Of a stretch of 37,788 nucleotides of DNA, positions 7,071 through 15,760 are shown piece after piece. The first letter of the stretch is position 1. Each line of letters opens with the position of its first letter. The DNA comes from Candidatus Poribacteria bacterium (GTDB lineage: Bacteria > Poribacteria > WGA-4E > WGA-3G). The notes beneath the pieces were generated by a model. That model had not been told where the DNA came from. It saw only the letters and a list, made by a program, of their open reading frames with translations, and did not search any database. The stretch lies in the NCBI GenBank assembly GCA_003635195.1, contig PYIY01000149.1, positions 1 through 37,788 on the forward strand. The letters run 5' to 3'. Both the position numbers and the translations under genes were made by a program.

Positions 7071-8387
7071 ATGAAAGCCAAACACATTGTTCACATACTT
7101 ACCCTTCTGCTCACATTAGGCACCGTCGCTTTTTTCGTCGCGCGCCCTGAGGCCCAAACCGCCGAAGACCCTTGGGAAGCCTGGGTAGACCAACAGACCG
7201 AGACTGTGCTAAAGTCTGCTGAAGATATAGACGAATCACAACGCCCTGAAATGCGTGCCAAGATTCGGGAAAAATTCTCGGCACTCGCCGCGGAACTGAA
7301 AAATGAGATAGCCTCGCCACCACAGATGCAGGACTATGCGATCTTGCAAACGGTCAAACAATTGCGGAACGCTTATGACGAGGGTTACAACCGCAAACAC
7401 AAGGATACCCCCGTGCGCGTGTCGTACAGGGTAGGTGACGCTGAAATCTTCGCGTATAATAAAAACATTCCGATTGCTGAAGTAGATGCGAAATATCCGC
7501 GGGATACTTGGCTTCAGATGCTCCTTGACAAAGGCATCACAATCAAGAACGCAGATGCGTATTGGGGATACCTATTCCTTCGGGATACATTAGTGCATCT
7601 TGAGAGACAACCGCAGGTATGGACATCTGGACTTTTCGGCATTCCAGCAACGGAGGATTGGGAAACCTACAAAGCCGCCTATATTGAGCGAGAACTCGAT
7701 CAGATTCAAAAGCGGTTGAGAGAGAGACAACTGGCACCGGTTTTCAATATTGACGAAATCGTAAAAGAGCACCACCGTCATTTAGGAAAAGATGATGTCC
7801 CTGGAAAATTGTTTCGTTCTCTACAAGGCTTTCCTAAAGAGATACCCTGGGTTGAGTTTAACAAAAAACACGTTCTTGTAGTGCCACAGACTGTTAAAGC
7901 ACTCCGAGATGCTTACGACGATAAATACAACGAAAAGTATACCATCACTTCAGGAAGTGTCAGCTATACACTCAACGGTGTCAATTTTAAGTACGATGTT
8001 CCGCTCCCGATGAGTGAAGTAGATGCGAAATATCCGCGCGAGGAATGGCTCCAGATGCTCCTTAACAAAGGCATTACCATTGACAACTTTGAAGAGTACT
8101 GGACATATCTATCAAAGCGGGATGAATTAGTGGAGCTTGAAAAACATTCAGAAGTTTGGTCTTCCGGACTCTTCGGCATCGCACCCACCGAGGATTGGGA
8201 AACCTATAAAGACGCGTATCTGAAACAAATGGTTGAAAAACTCCACCGTCGTAATGGAAAGGCTGCAGTGTACTTTGGCAAAGCTGATGCCGATGCGGCA
8301 CTTATTGGCGCAGAAGAAGCACTTAAGCGATCAAGGGAATTGATTGAGAACTTAGAACAGTCTAAGCCTTTGCTACGCGACCGTTAG
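7071..8387 (+). CDS. Exported protein with a large internal duplication, unknown function
   Basis: A 438-residue protein with an N-terminal signal or anchor (MKAKHIVHILTLLLTLGTVAFFVA). It contains two copies of a roughly 120-residue unit, at about 95-215 and 275-393. Each has LR(N/D)AYD near the front, then (A/S)EVDAKYPR(D/E), WLQMLL(D/N)KGITI, and ends near SGLFGI(P/A).TEDWETYK.AY. A linker with HHRHLGKDD joins them, and a helical tail follows. No known catalytic motif is seen. GAAGGAGAC precedes the ATG. A strong terminator sits just downstream, so it is probably a single-gene unit. Confidence 0.75.
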   Translation: MKAKHIVHILTLLLTLGTVAFFVARPEAQTAEDPWEAWVDQQTETVLKSAEDIDESQRPEMRAKIREKFSALAAELKNEIASPPQMQDYAILQTVKQLRNAYDEGYNRKHKDTPVRVSYRVGDAEIFAYNKNIPIAEVDAKYPRDTWLQMLLDKGITIKNADAYWGYLFLRDTLVHLERQPQVWTSGLFGIPATEDWETYKAAYIERELDQIQKRLRERQLAPVFNIDEIVKEHHRHLGKDDVPGKLFRSLQGFPKEIPWVEFNKKHVLVVPQTVKALRDAYDDKYNEKYTITSGSVSYTLNGVNFKYDVPLPMSEVDAKYPREEWLQMLLNKGITIDNFEEYWTYLSKRDELVELEKHSEVWSSGLFGIAPTEDWETYKDAYLKQMVEKLHRRNGKAAVYFGKADADAALIGAEEALKRSRELIENLEQSKPLLRDR

Positions 8388-8406
8388 GTTCTGTTGAATT
8401 CGCGAG

Positions 8407-8438
8407 AAAAGGCGAGGTCCGCGGACCTCGCCTTTTTA
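8407..8438. terminator. Bidirectional rho-independent terminator
   Basis: A perfect 22-base palindrome at 8411-8432 (arms GGCGAGGTCCG and complement) is flanked by AAAA on the left and TTTTT on the right. It can terminate both the plus-strand gene ending at 8387 and the converging minus-strand gene ending at 8481. Confidence 0.92.
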
Positions 8439-8480
8439 TATTAACACATGGCGTAGTTTCAATACTCGCCATATTTCTGG

Positions 8481-9422
8481 CTAATTTGCTACTGGCACGG
8501 AATCTCCCGCCATAGGTTTATAATATCCTGAAGCGAAGAGGTAGCCATCATGGCGGATTGCCCATGTGCGCTTCATTTCATTCATGCCACTTTCGGGATT
8601 GGGCCCTAAGTACTCAATCCAGTGTCCTGTCCCCGTTGCCTCGGCGATCTCTGCTCCAAGCATCCTTGATCCATCAAGACCGAGAACATTTTTAAGATCC
8701 GTTCCGACGAGGTCAGGTCTCGGTGCGTGTGCGACGAACATATCGTTCGCATCGGTGATGAACACATACCACTGCCCATCAATATTCATTGGATCGTTGT
8801 AATAGGCTGCAGCGGCTTCAAGTCCTTCAAATTCATAACGAGCGATCGCTGCCAGAACGAAGTCATGTGTAAACGCCACCGGATCATCTTTTGAGGCGAG
8901 TGTTAGCGTGGCAGGATCCGGTCCCCACGGTTCGTAATATCCCGAAGCAAAAAGGTATCCATCCTGACGGATTGACCAGGTGCGTTTCTGCGCTAATTTA
9001 TTCGTTTCAGGATTGGGCCACAAGTACTCCGTCCAGCGTCCTTCGGTCGTCGCCATAGCAATCTCTGCACCTATGTATGATCCATCAATTCCAGGAATTT
9101 TCGTTATATCCCTACCGATAAACCCCGGGGCCAATGGGTGTGCAAGATAGGTATTGTTTGCATCGGTGATGAACACATACCATTGGCCTTCAATATTTGC
9201 TGGATCGTTGTAGTAGGTTGCGGTAGTTTCAGCACCTTCCGCTTTGTAAAGATCAACTGCTGCTTGAACGAAGGCAACCGCAAACGCCTCTGGATCATCC
9301 GTAGGCATCATTTCAGGCGGTGTGACGGCATCCATCATCGGTTCCGTCATTGCTCTCTCGCAGCCAGTAATGCTAACTGTTGCGAGTCCTATCATAAGTA
9401 AAATTAACAAAAAATTTTTCAA
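8481..9422 (-). CDS. Lipoprotein with two tandem single-Cache-type domains
   Basis: A 313-residue lipoprotein (signal MKNFLLILLMIGLATVSITGC, Cys21). After a short linker come two similar roughly 120-residue units (about 45-165 and 180-300). Each has a helix with AV(A/D)FV..A, then YYNDP.NI.GQWYVFITDAN, H(P/A)..P....G.D, GAEIA.AT..G.W.EYL.PNPE and a closing KRTW(S/A)IR.DGYLFASGYY. These are the marks of single Cache (sCache_2-like) ligand-binding domains. Such domains normally sit in chemoreceptors and sensor kinases; here no signalling domain is attached. The sense is therefore a surface ligand binder. The gene converges on the palindromic terminator. Confidence 0.82.
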   Translation of the reverse strand: MKNFLLILLMIGLATVSITGCERAMTEPMMDAVTPPEMMPTDDPEAFAVAFVQAAVDLYKAEGAETTATYYNDPANIEGQWYVFITDANNTYLAHPLAPGFIGRDITKIPGIDGSYIGAEIAMATTEGRWTEYLWPNPETNKLAQKRTWSIRQDGYLFASGYYEPWGPDPATLTLASKDDPVAFTHDFVLAAIARYEFEGLEAAAAYYNDPMNIDGQWYVFITDANDMFVAHAPRPDLVGTDLKNVLGLDGSRMLGAEIAEATGTGHWIEYLGPNPESGMNEMKRTWAIRHDGYLFASGYYKPMAGDSVPVAN

Positions 9423-9574
9423 TTTTTGATTCCTCTTTTAGTTCATAGAATTTAGTTTGATTTAATTGTAATCACTAATTCTCCAATTGTCAAATACTCT
9501 AATTTTCCTTGCCATTTCCTTCACAATAATGTAAATTCTGTAAAAAACCGACACCGCTACCGTGAAACATATTT

Positions 9575-10405
9575 ATGAATTTTCTTCCTTATGATTGGGT
9601 CGCTATTGGGTACTTAGTCCTTACGGGTGTGCTAATCCTAATTTTCCACAAAAATGTTGCACGCTGGTATTTTTACTTGATTGCACGCGTGTTCTGTATC
9701 ATAGGCATTGTACTACTGACACTCACTGACGAGTCTGCACTATTTCCTTTCCAATTCCTCCGAGATTGGTATCCGTTATCCACTATCGCGCTTTTCTATT
9801 TCGAGATGGGGAAGTTGACACAGATAGTGTTTCAACGTTATTTTGATGAAACCGTAATCCGTTGGGAAAAATGGGTCTTTAAAGGGATGCCAAGTCTCGA
9901 ATTGAGCAGTCGATTTCCGTCTGTTATCTTATCAGAGATTTTACACCTCTGTTATTTTAGTTACTACGTCATCGCCGTGTTTTTAGCGGTATGGCTCTAT
10001 TTCGGAGGGCGGATGGGTCCGTTTCAAGAGACAGTTTTTGCGGAGACATTAACATTTAATCTCAGTCTCCTCTGTTATCCATTTCTACCTGCCACTGGTC
10101 CCCGCTACCTTTTTGAAAAAATTCAGGGCCCATTGTCCAAAGGTTTTTTCTTCAGACTAACACATTCAATCGTCTCAAGGGGTTCATCGAAAGGCACGGC
10201 GTTTCCGAGTTCGCACGTTTCGTTATCAGTGATTGTGCTGCTCTACGCACTCCGTTATGATAGCACAGCGTTTCTAATCCTACTGCCAATGTGCATCGGA
10301 TTGACTATCGGCACTGTTTACGGTAGATTCCACTATGCGATTGATGCACTCGTCGGTGCAGTTTTAGCAGGCATCGTCTTTGGTCTCGTAACCATAATTA
10401 TTTAG
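9575..10405 (+). CDS. PAP2-family membrane phosphatase
   Basis: A 276-residue polytopic membrane protein, with about six hydrophobic segments, of the type-2 phosphatidic acid phosphatase superfamily. Visible catalytic marks are PATGPRYLFEK (motif 1, near 170-180), FPSSHVSLS (motif 2, His214) and YGRFHYAIDALVG (motif 3, His253, Asp257). The two histidines and aspartate form the charge relay that removes phosphate from lipid phosphates such as phosphatidate or undecaprenyl diphosphate. Motif 1 with PATGPR resembles the inositolphosphotransferase-like branch. No clear ribosome site precedes the ATG. The substrate is not predictable. Confidence 0.85.
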   Translation: MNFLPYDWVAIGYLVLTGVLILIFHKNVARWYFYLIARVFCIIGIVLLTLTDESALFPFQFLRDWYPLSTIALFYFEMGKLTQIVFQRYFDETVIRWEKWVFKGMPSLELSSRFPSVILSEILHLCYFSYYVIAVFLAVWLYFGGRMGPFQETVFAETLTFNLSLLCYPFLPATGPRYLFEKIQGPLSKGFFFRLTHSIVSRGSSKGTAFPSSHVSLSVIVLLYALRYDSTAFLILLPMCIGLTIGTVYGRFHYAIDALVGAVLAGIVFGLVTIII

Positions 10406-10469
10406 TCTTCACAGGAAGTTTTGATGTAAAAGAACTGAACAATAGCCTGTCTGAAGCACCGCTTTTTAC

Positions 10470-10499
10470 TTGACTGTTTTCTGGGAAACATTGTACACT
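10470..10499 (+). promoter_or_regulatory. Sigma-70-type promoter for the aminotransferase gene
   Basis: TTGACT (10470-10475) and TACACT (10494-10499) are separated by 18 bases. The spacing and sequences fit a housekeeping promoter, about 78 bases before the ATG at 10577. Confidence 0.55.
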
Positions 10500-10576
10500 A
10501 CTTGATAGTGTAATTGAATGAGAACGCGCTTCACAGAAGAATTCACCGAAATATAGAAATAAATCGGAGATTTTGC

Positions 10577-11806
10577 ATGTCCAACCAATTAGCAATTTCA
10601 GGTGGCACCCCTGTCCGCAACATAGAAAGCGAACCGTGGTCCCCATGGCCCCTCACGACGACCGAGGAGTGGGAATCGAAAGTTGAACCGCTGCTTCGGG
10701 AAGTATATTTGAGCACTAACGAAGGCTCCGGTGGCACGATGATTGAGCGTTTCGGTGCACAGTACGCACAGTATACTGGAACAAACTACGCGCTCTTCAT
10801 GCCACATGGCACTGATTCAATCAGTGCAGCCTTAGCCGGTGCCCTGGATCTTGATGGGTTTAGCGATGGCGGAGAGGTTATCGTCCCGAACTACACGTTC
10901 GTAGCGACTGCGAGTGCTGTCTTGGAACGCCGATGCACTGTAGTTTTCGTAGACATTTCACCAGAGACGTTTACGATTGATCCCGCAGGCGTTGAAGCGG
11001 CTATCGGGCCAGAAACGCGTGCGATTCTACCTGTCCATCTCGGCGGTCATCCAGCAGATATGGGAGCATTACGAGAAATCGCCCAACGCCACCAACTCGC
11101 AATCATTGAAGACTGCGCACAGGCACACGGGGCAGAATATCAGACCAAAAAGGTCGGTTCCCTCAGCGATGTCGGTGCGTTCAGTTTCCAAGCGTCGAAG
11201 AATTTAACCTCCGGTGAAGGCGGCATGGTCACAACAAATGACAAAGACATTCAGGACCGGGTCTGCGCCTTCATGAATGTGGGACGTGCACCGGGTGGTG
11301 CGAGATGGGAATATCCACGTCTCGGTTGGAATTACCGCCCGTCAGAATACCTCGCGGCAATCCTGCTTGTACGGTTGGAGCTCTTAGAGGCGCAAACCGA
11401 CCGCCGTAATCGAAATGCCGCCTACCTCTCCAACGCTTTAGAAGCAATCGATGGCATTACCCCCCCACAACTCGCCCCGTGGGTTACGAAACACGGCTAT
11501 CATCTCTACTGCCTGAAGTATCATCCTGAAGGTTTCGGTGGCAAATCCCGTCAGGAGTTTGTCAATGCGCTTTCTGCTGAAGGCATTCCCTGTTCGATCG
11601 GTTACCGCTCCCCGCTTTCGGAGGAACCCGGAATGGCATACGTTGCAGAGAAATACCCGCACCTCATCCGGTCATTGCCTTGTCCGAATGCCGCATTGGT
11701 TTGCGAACAGAGCGTATGGCTCTTCCAAAATATGTTCCTGAATTTAGAAACGGACATGGACCAAATTGTGGAAGCCATCACTAAAATTCACAAAGCATGG
11801 AACTGA
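10577..11806 (+). CDS. DegT/DnrJ/EryC1/StrS-family PLP aminotransferase
   Basis: A 409-residue enzyme of the sugar-aminotransferase family, which uses PLP to transaminate keto-sugar nucleotides. The PLP lysine is Lys208 in FSFQASKNLTSGEGG. PNYTFVATASAV, PVHLGGHPADM and IEDCAQAHGAEY are the typical cofactor-binding and fold segments. I start it at ATG 10577, where CGGAGA lies about 7 bases upstream; the earlier in-frame start at 10514 would add 21 unlike residues. Related bacterial members make amino sugars for polysaccharide or antibiotic sugars, while others are of unknown specificity. No glycosyltransferase gene lies beside it. Confidence 0.9.
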   Translation: MSNQLAISGGTPVRNIESEPWSPWPLTTTEEWESKVEPLLREVYLSTNEGSGGTMIERFGAQYAQYTGTNYALFMPHGTDSISAALAGALDLDGFSDGGEVIVPNYTFVATASAVLERRCTVVFVDISPETFTIDPAGVEAAIGPETRAILPVHLGGHPADMGALREIAQRHQLAIIEDCAQAHGAEYQTKKVGSLSDVGAFSFQASKNLTSGEGGMVTTNDKDIQDRVCAFMNVGRAPGGARWEYPRLGWNYRPSEYLAAILLVRLELLEAQTDRRNRNAAYLSNALEAIDGITPPQLAPWVTKHGYHLYCLKYHPEGFGGKSRQEFVNALSAEGIPCSIGYRSPLSEEPGMAYVAEKYPHLIRSLPCPNAALVCEQSVWLFQNMFLNLETDMDQIVEAITKIHKAWN

Positions 11807-11862
11807 TCATTAATACTGAGTGTAAAGTTGTAGGTATTGGACAAACCTTTTGAAAATCTCGG

Positions 11863-13674
11863 ATGCCCCCACACAACAGCAGACCGCTCCTTGTTTATGA
11901 TAATGACTGCGATTTTTGCCGATACTGGATTGCGCAGTGGCAGCACGTCACAGGTGACCGTGTTGACTATGCCCCGTCCCAAGAGATGGCGGCGGAATTC
12001 CCAGAAATACCGATTTCAGATTTTGAAAACTCGGTGCAGCTAATCCTCCAAAACGGCACAGTTTTGAGCGGAGCAGAGGCTGTCTTTCGTGCCTTGAATA
12101 GCGATTTACTTCTCTGGTGCTACTATCATCTACCCGGATTTTCAAGCGTATCGGAGTGGGTCTACCGCTTCGTTGCACAACACCGCCCGTTCTTCTCTGC
12201 GCTAACACGCTGGTTTTGGGGAACACATACCGAGCGAACAACGTTCTATCTCTCGCGCTGGCTGTTTCTACGGGGACTCGGCTGTATCTATCTCATCGCC
12301 TTTCTATCTTTATGGGTACAGATTCACGGATTGATTGGGAGCAACGGGATTTTACCGGCAGAACAGTACTTAGCCGCTGTCCGTCAACAAATCGGAACCG
12401 AAGGCTACTATCTTCTACCAACGCTGTTTTGGTTGAACCCATCAGATGCTTGCCTCCATTTCCTGTGTGCTGGCGGTGTTGTGCTCTCTTTAATCTTAAT
12501 CGCAGGTTTCTTGCCGACTGCTGCGCTAATCGGTTTATGGATGTTCTATCTGTCGCTTGTGACGGTTGGTCAAGCCTTTCTTAGTTTCCAATGGGATGTG
12601 CTACTTTTAGAGGCAGGATTTCTGGCAATCTTTTTCGCGCCGCTGCGAATCCGCGATGCACTCACACGTGTGTCAGAAACTTCGACTGCGTTCTTATGGC
12701 TCTTACGTTGGCTCCTGTTTCGGTTGATGTTCGCTTCCGGATTCGTCAAACTTGCAAGCGATGCGGTGTGGCGAGACCTCACTGCACTCAACTTCCACTA
12801 TGAAACGCAGCCGTTACCGACATGGATCGGGTGGTATGCCCATCAGTTACCGGAGTGGCTGCACAAAGTCTCGGTTATCGGTATGTTCGCTGTTGAACTC
12901 GCCGTCCCGTTTCTGATTTTCGCGCCACGCCGGTTACGGACGGCTGGATGTATCGGGTTAGTCGGTCTACAAGTGTTAATCATTCTGACAGGCAACTACT
13001 GTTTTTTCAACCTGCTAACAATCGCGCTGTGCTTTCTGCTCATTGACGATGTAACGTGGAGAGGTCTATTATCCAAACGGTTCATGCCGAACTTCCAATC
13101 CGTTGAAGGGTCTCCTCACCGATATAAACGCGTCTGTATAGTAGTTGTGGCAATGCTTCTCTTTGTATTGAGTGGTATTAGATTCGGCGGGCAACTCTTT
13201 AGAGATGGGCGGTTCCCTGATATCGCTTGGATTAGACCATTTCGGAGTGTGAACACCTACGGACTCTTCGCAGATATGACTGAATCGCGTCCCGAAATTA
13301 TTGTCGAAGGCAGCAATGATCGGATAACATGGGAGACTTACGGTTTCCGCTGGAAACCCGGGGATCTTAAAGCGGCACCGAAATGGGTTGCACCGCATCA
13401 ACCACGACTGGATTGGCAGATGTGGTTCGCAGCACTGCAAGGGAGTTATCGAAATACGCCTTGGTTCCCCCATTTCATAGGCGCGCTGCTACAAGGTAAA
13501 CCTGAAGTCTTGCAGCTGCTGGCAGAAAATCCGTTCCCAGAAGAGCCGCCTCGATACGTTCGCGCAACGCTTTACGATTATCATTTTACCGACATCACCA
13601 CAAAACGCTCGGAAGGGACGTGGTGGTCCCGAGAACGGAAAGGACTTTATTGCCCAGCAGTTTCACTCCGATAA
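11863..13674 (+). CDS. DCC (DUF393) thiol oxidoreductase fused to LMF1-like membrane protein
   Basis: A 603-residue protein with two parts. Residues 8-100 form a DCC/DUF393 domain, LLVYDNDCDFCRYW, with Cys16-x-x-Cys19 forming a thioredoxin-like redox pair. After about residue 125 a multi-span part begins that resembles the lipase maturation factor family: HGLIGSNGILPAEQYL, VGQAFLSFQWDVLLLEAGF, FRLMFASGFVKLASDAVWRDLTALNFHYETQPLP and a soluble end with FPEEPPRYVRATLYDY. About nine membrane segments are seen. LMF1 supports folding of secreted lipases in animals, and bacterial copies are of unknown role. The join of a thiol domain to LMF1 suggests disulfide chemistry at the membrane. It starts 56 bases after the aminotransferase. 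Confidence 0.85.
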   Translation: MPPHNSRPLLVYDNDCDFCRYWIAQWQHVTGDRVDYAPSQEMAAEFPEIPISDFENSVQLILQNGTVLSGAEAVFRALNSDLLLWCYYHLPGFSSVSEWVYRFVAQHRPFFSALTRWFWGTHTERTTFYLSRWLFLRGLGCIYLIAFLSLWVQIHGLIGSNGILPAEQYLAAVRQQIGTEGYYLLPTLFWLNPSDACLHFLCAGGVVLSLILIAGFLPTAALIGLWMFYLSLVTVGQAFLSFQWDVLLLEAGFLAIFFAPLRIRDALTRVSETSTAFLWLLRWLLFRLMFASGFVKLASDAVWRDLTALNFHYETQPLPTWIGWYAHQLPEWLHKVSVIGMFAVELAVPFLIFAPRRLRTAGCIGLVGLQVLIILTGNYCFFNLLTIALCFLLIDDVTWRGLLSKRFMPNFQSVEGSPHRYKRVCIVVVAMLLFVLSGIRFGGQLFRDGRFPDIAWIRPFRSVNTYGLFADMTESRPEIIVEGSNDRITWETYGFRWKPGDLKAAPKWVAPHQPRLDWQMWFAALQGSYRNTPWFPHFIGALLQGKPEVLQLLAENPFPEEPPRYVRATLYDYHFTDITTKRSEGTWWSRERKGLYCPAVSLR

Positions 13675-13707
13675 AAATAGCAGGCACGTTCTACACTGCT
13701 GTTAACT

Positions 13708-13854
13708 TTAGGATTCACGCAACTCCTCTTAAAGTCCCCTGATAACGGGGATTTAGGGGGTTTAAAACTAAAAAAGTCCCCCTGATAACGGGGATTTAAG
13801 GGGTTTAAAACTAAAAAAATTTACCATCGCGTGCTAAATTTGCGTAAGTCCTGA
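13708..13854. repeat. MITE-like repeat, left copy
   Basis: A 147-base non-coding unit whose ends are an imperfect inverted pair: TTAGGATTCACGCAA at 13708-13722 and TTTGCGTAAGTCCTGA at 13839-13854. Inside are two tandem copies of a roughly 42-base unit (13727-13770 and 13773-13816) with GTCCCC, TGATAACGGGG and a GGGGTTTAAAAC end. The unit lies between the DCC-LMF1 gene and the IMPase gene. A related unit in inverted orientation lies at 14676-14810. Confidence 0.75.
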
Positions 13855-13880
13855 ACTTTACGAATCTAATAGGAGAATTT

Positions 13881-14651
13881 ATGCCCAGTCAATTCTTAAA
13901 GGTTGCATTGGAAGCAGCCAAAAATGCTGAAGAGATTATCACCGCTTACTACACCGACGATACCATGAACGTCGAGCTGAAAGCGGACGAAACGCCGGTC
14001 ACTATCGCCGATAGAGGTGCGGAAAAAGTTATCCGCGAAACTATTAAACAAGCATTTCCAGACCACGGGTTTTTAGGTGAAGAGTATGGAATCGAAGAAG
14101 GGGATTCACCATACGTCTGGATTATTGACCCGATTGATGCCACCAAAAATTACATCCGTAAAATACCGATCTTTGGCACGCAGATTGCGCTGATGAAAGG
14201 CGATGACCTGATCCTCGGTGTCTCAAATGCGCCACTCTTGAACGAACGCCTCTATGCCGAAGCTGGTGGTGGTGCTTTCCTGAATAGCAAACCGATCCAA
14301 GTCTCCGATGTAGCACAACCCAAAGATGCAATGATATGCCACGGCGGGCTGAAGTGGTTTGTAGAAAAAGGCACCTTTCCCGGCATCTACGGTCTTATCA
14401 ATGACGCTGCACGCACGAGAGGATTTGGTGATTTTTACATGTACCACCTTGTGGCTTCTGCGAGAGTGGATGCTGTTGTTGAAGCGGCGATCAGCATTTG
14501 GGACATCGCTGCCATCAGTGTCATTGTGCGGGAAGCCGGTGGAAAGGTAACCGATATACAAGGACAAGCGGTTACAAAGGATACTGCTTCATTGGTAGCG
14601 ACAAATGGCGTGCTGCATGACACCGTTTTGGACTATTTTAAAGATGCCTGA
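13881..14651 (+). CDS. Inositol monophosphatase family protein
   Basis: A 256-residue cytoplasmic enzyme of the IMPase/FBPase superfamily. Metal-binding marks are GEE at 66-68, DPIDATKN at 83-90 (DPIDGTKN is usual) and WDIAA starting at Trp207-Asp208. These residues bind Mg and hydrolyse phosphomonoesters; members include inositol-phosphatase, histidinol-phosphatase (HisN type) and CysQ. GTFPGIYGL and the short length leave the substrate open. AGGAGAATTT precedes the ATG at a good distance. The gene is flanked on both sides by MITE-like repeats. Confidence 0.88.
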   Translation: MPSQFLKVALEAAKNAEEIITAYYTDDTMNVELKADETPVTIADRGAEKVIRETIKQAFPDHGFLGEEYGIEEGDSPYVWIIDPIDATKNYIRKIPIFGTQIALMKGDDLILGVSNAPLLNERLYAEAGGGAFLNSKPIQVSDVAQPKDAMICHGGLKWFVEKGTFPGIYGLINDAARTRGFGDFYMYHLVASARVDAVVEAAISIWDIAAISVIVREAGGKVTDIQGQAVTKDTASLVATNGVLHDTVLDYFKDA

Positions 14652-14675
14652 TCGCAGTTCCGTCCTTTATTGGTA

Positions 14676-14810
14676 GTAGGACTTACGCAGATTGAACACA
14701 GAATCGGTATATTTTACTGAAAATGCTTCGCAGTGAGAATATCTCGTTGTATTTAACCCCCTAAATCCCCCTTATCAGGGGGACTTTAAGAGAAAAGGTG
14801 TCAGTCCTAA
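14676..14810. repeat. MITE-like repeat, right copy (inverted relative to the left)
   Basis: A 135-base unit between converging genes. It begins GTAGGACTTACGCA (14676-14689), whose 12-base core is the perfect complement of 13841-13852, and ends with AGTCCTAA (14803-14810), so its own tips are inverted repeats. At 14752-14792 it carries TTTAACCCCCTAAATCCCCC and the GGGGGACTTTAAGAG end, the reverse complement of the unit at 13727-13766 with few changes. The C/G runs can pair and may also act in transcript ending. Confidence 0.75.
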
Positions 14811-14828
14811 GCAGTATTCAGCGATCTA

Positions 14829-15722
14829 CTACCAAAAAGGGCGCGTTCGCGGGAGTCCGCCCCAATCAATTTCAGGACCAAAGGACAATAACATCTCTAC
14901 CTTCTCTGTCGGTTGGAGCAGGCAACCGAGGGAACGGAGCGGATTTTCATATCTACTTCCTTCGGCTGTTTTCCAGGCGCGTGGTGCAGGAATCGCTGCT
15001 TGCACCGATGCAATAACCGCCATCGGGTCTTCATCTGGCACCATCGGGTCACGCACCAAGCCTTGCGGATGGTACTTTGAGGGTTCATCCCATTTCGCAT
15101 AACCGACGATGCTTTTGTCGCGACGCAAGACCCGATATTGCCTCATATTGAACTGATGCACCTCTGGATATTCAGGATTCCAATACACAGGAAAATTCTG
15201 GTCTGCCCATCTCTTTTTGATGTCATGCAGAACATCAAAGTCTTCAGGATTCACCGCTGTCCATTTGAGTGCGGAAACATCGGAACGTGGCGAGAGTTGC
15301 GTGCGTACCTCCCTTGTAACCTCTTGACATCCGACCTTCCGATATAATTGATACGCTTCTCTTGTGTCCGTATCAAGAATACACCCTCGATAATTTTTTC
15401 GCTCAAAATATGGATTCAGTTCCCGCATCAATCGGGTTGCGATACCTTGACGGCGCATATCAGGAGCAACATACATAACGGTTACCATCCCAAAATCTTG
15501 AGGTTTACCCGCAAGATACATATAAGTTTCTGAACCGAATACATGGCCAACAACTCTTTCATTGACGAATGCTAAACGAACGCCTTCTGGTTCGAGGTAT
15601 CCGTCGTTAAACTTTTTTTCATAGTAATCGCTGTTGATATTGAAGGGCCCTGTTGACAACAACTCCCAAACTGCGTCATCGTCACCGGGTTGCCAATGTC
15701 TGTAAGTAATCGGACTACGCAT
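14829..15722 (-). CDS. GNAT-family N-acetyltransferase (copy 2)
   Basis: A 297-residue protein. The N-terminal half is a GNAT fold: ITYRHWQPGDDDAVWELL at the front, then the acetyl-CoA loop DMRRQGIATRLMREL (about residues 90-105) and LDTDTREAYQLYRKVGCQEVTREV. A second, less conserved half (about 150-297; HDIKKRWADQNFPVYW, YRVLRRDKSIVGYAKWDEP) resembles a second GNAT-like lobe. It is a close paralogue of the gene at 15761-16651, 38 bases away. The acceptor is unknown; the family acetylates amines on small molecules or proteins. Confidence 0.85.
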   Translation of the reverse strand: MRSPITYRHWQPGDDDAVWELLSTGPFNINSDYYEKKFNDGYLEPEGVRLAFVNERVVGHVFGSETYMYLAGKPQDFGMVTVMYVAPDMRRQGIATRLMRELNPYFERKNYRGCILDTDTREAYQLYRKVGCQEVTREVRTQLSPRSDVSALKWTAVNPEDFDVLHDIKKRWADQNFPVYWNPEYPEVHQFNMRQYRVLRRDKSIVGYAKWDEPSKYHPQGLVRDPMVPDEDPMAVIASVQAAIPAPRAWKTAEGSRYENPLRSLGCLLQPTEKVEMLLSFGPEIDWGGLPRTRPFW

Positions 15723-15760
15723 TATGTCTCCTCTAATTTTTCGTTAACTACCTATCAATT

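Noticed and set aside
13727..13816. CRISPR array from two direct repeats
   Set aside because: Only two adjacent near-identical units with no spacers; the inverted partner at 14752-14792 shows dispersed repeat behaviour.
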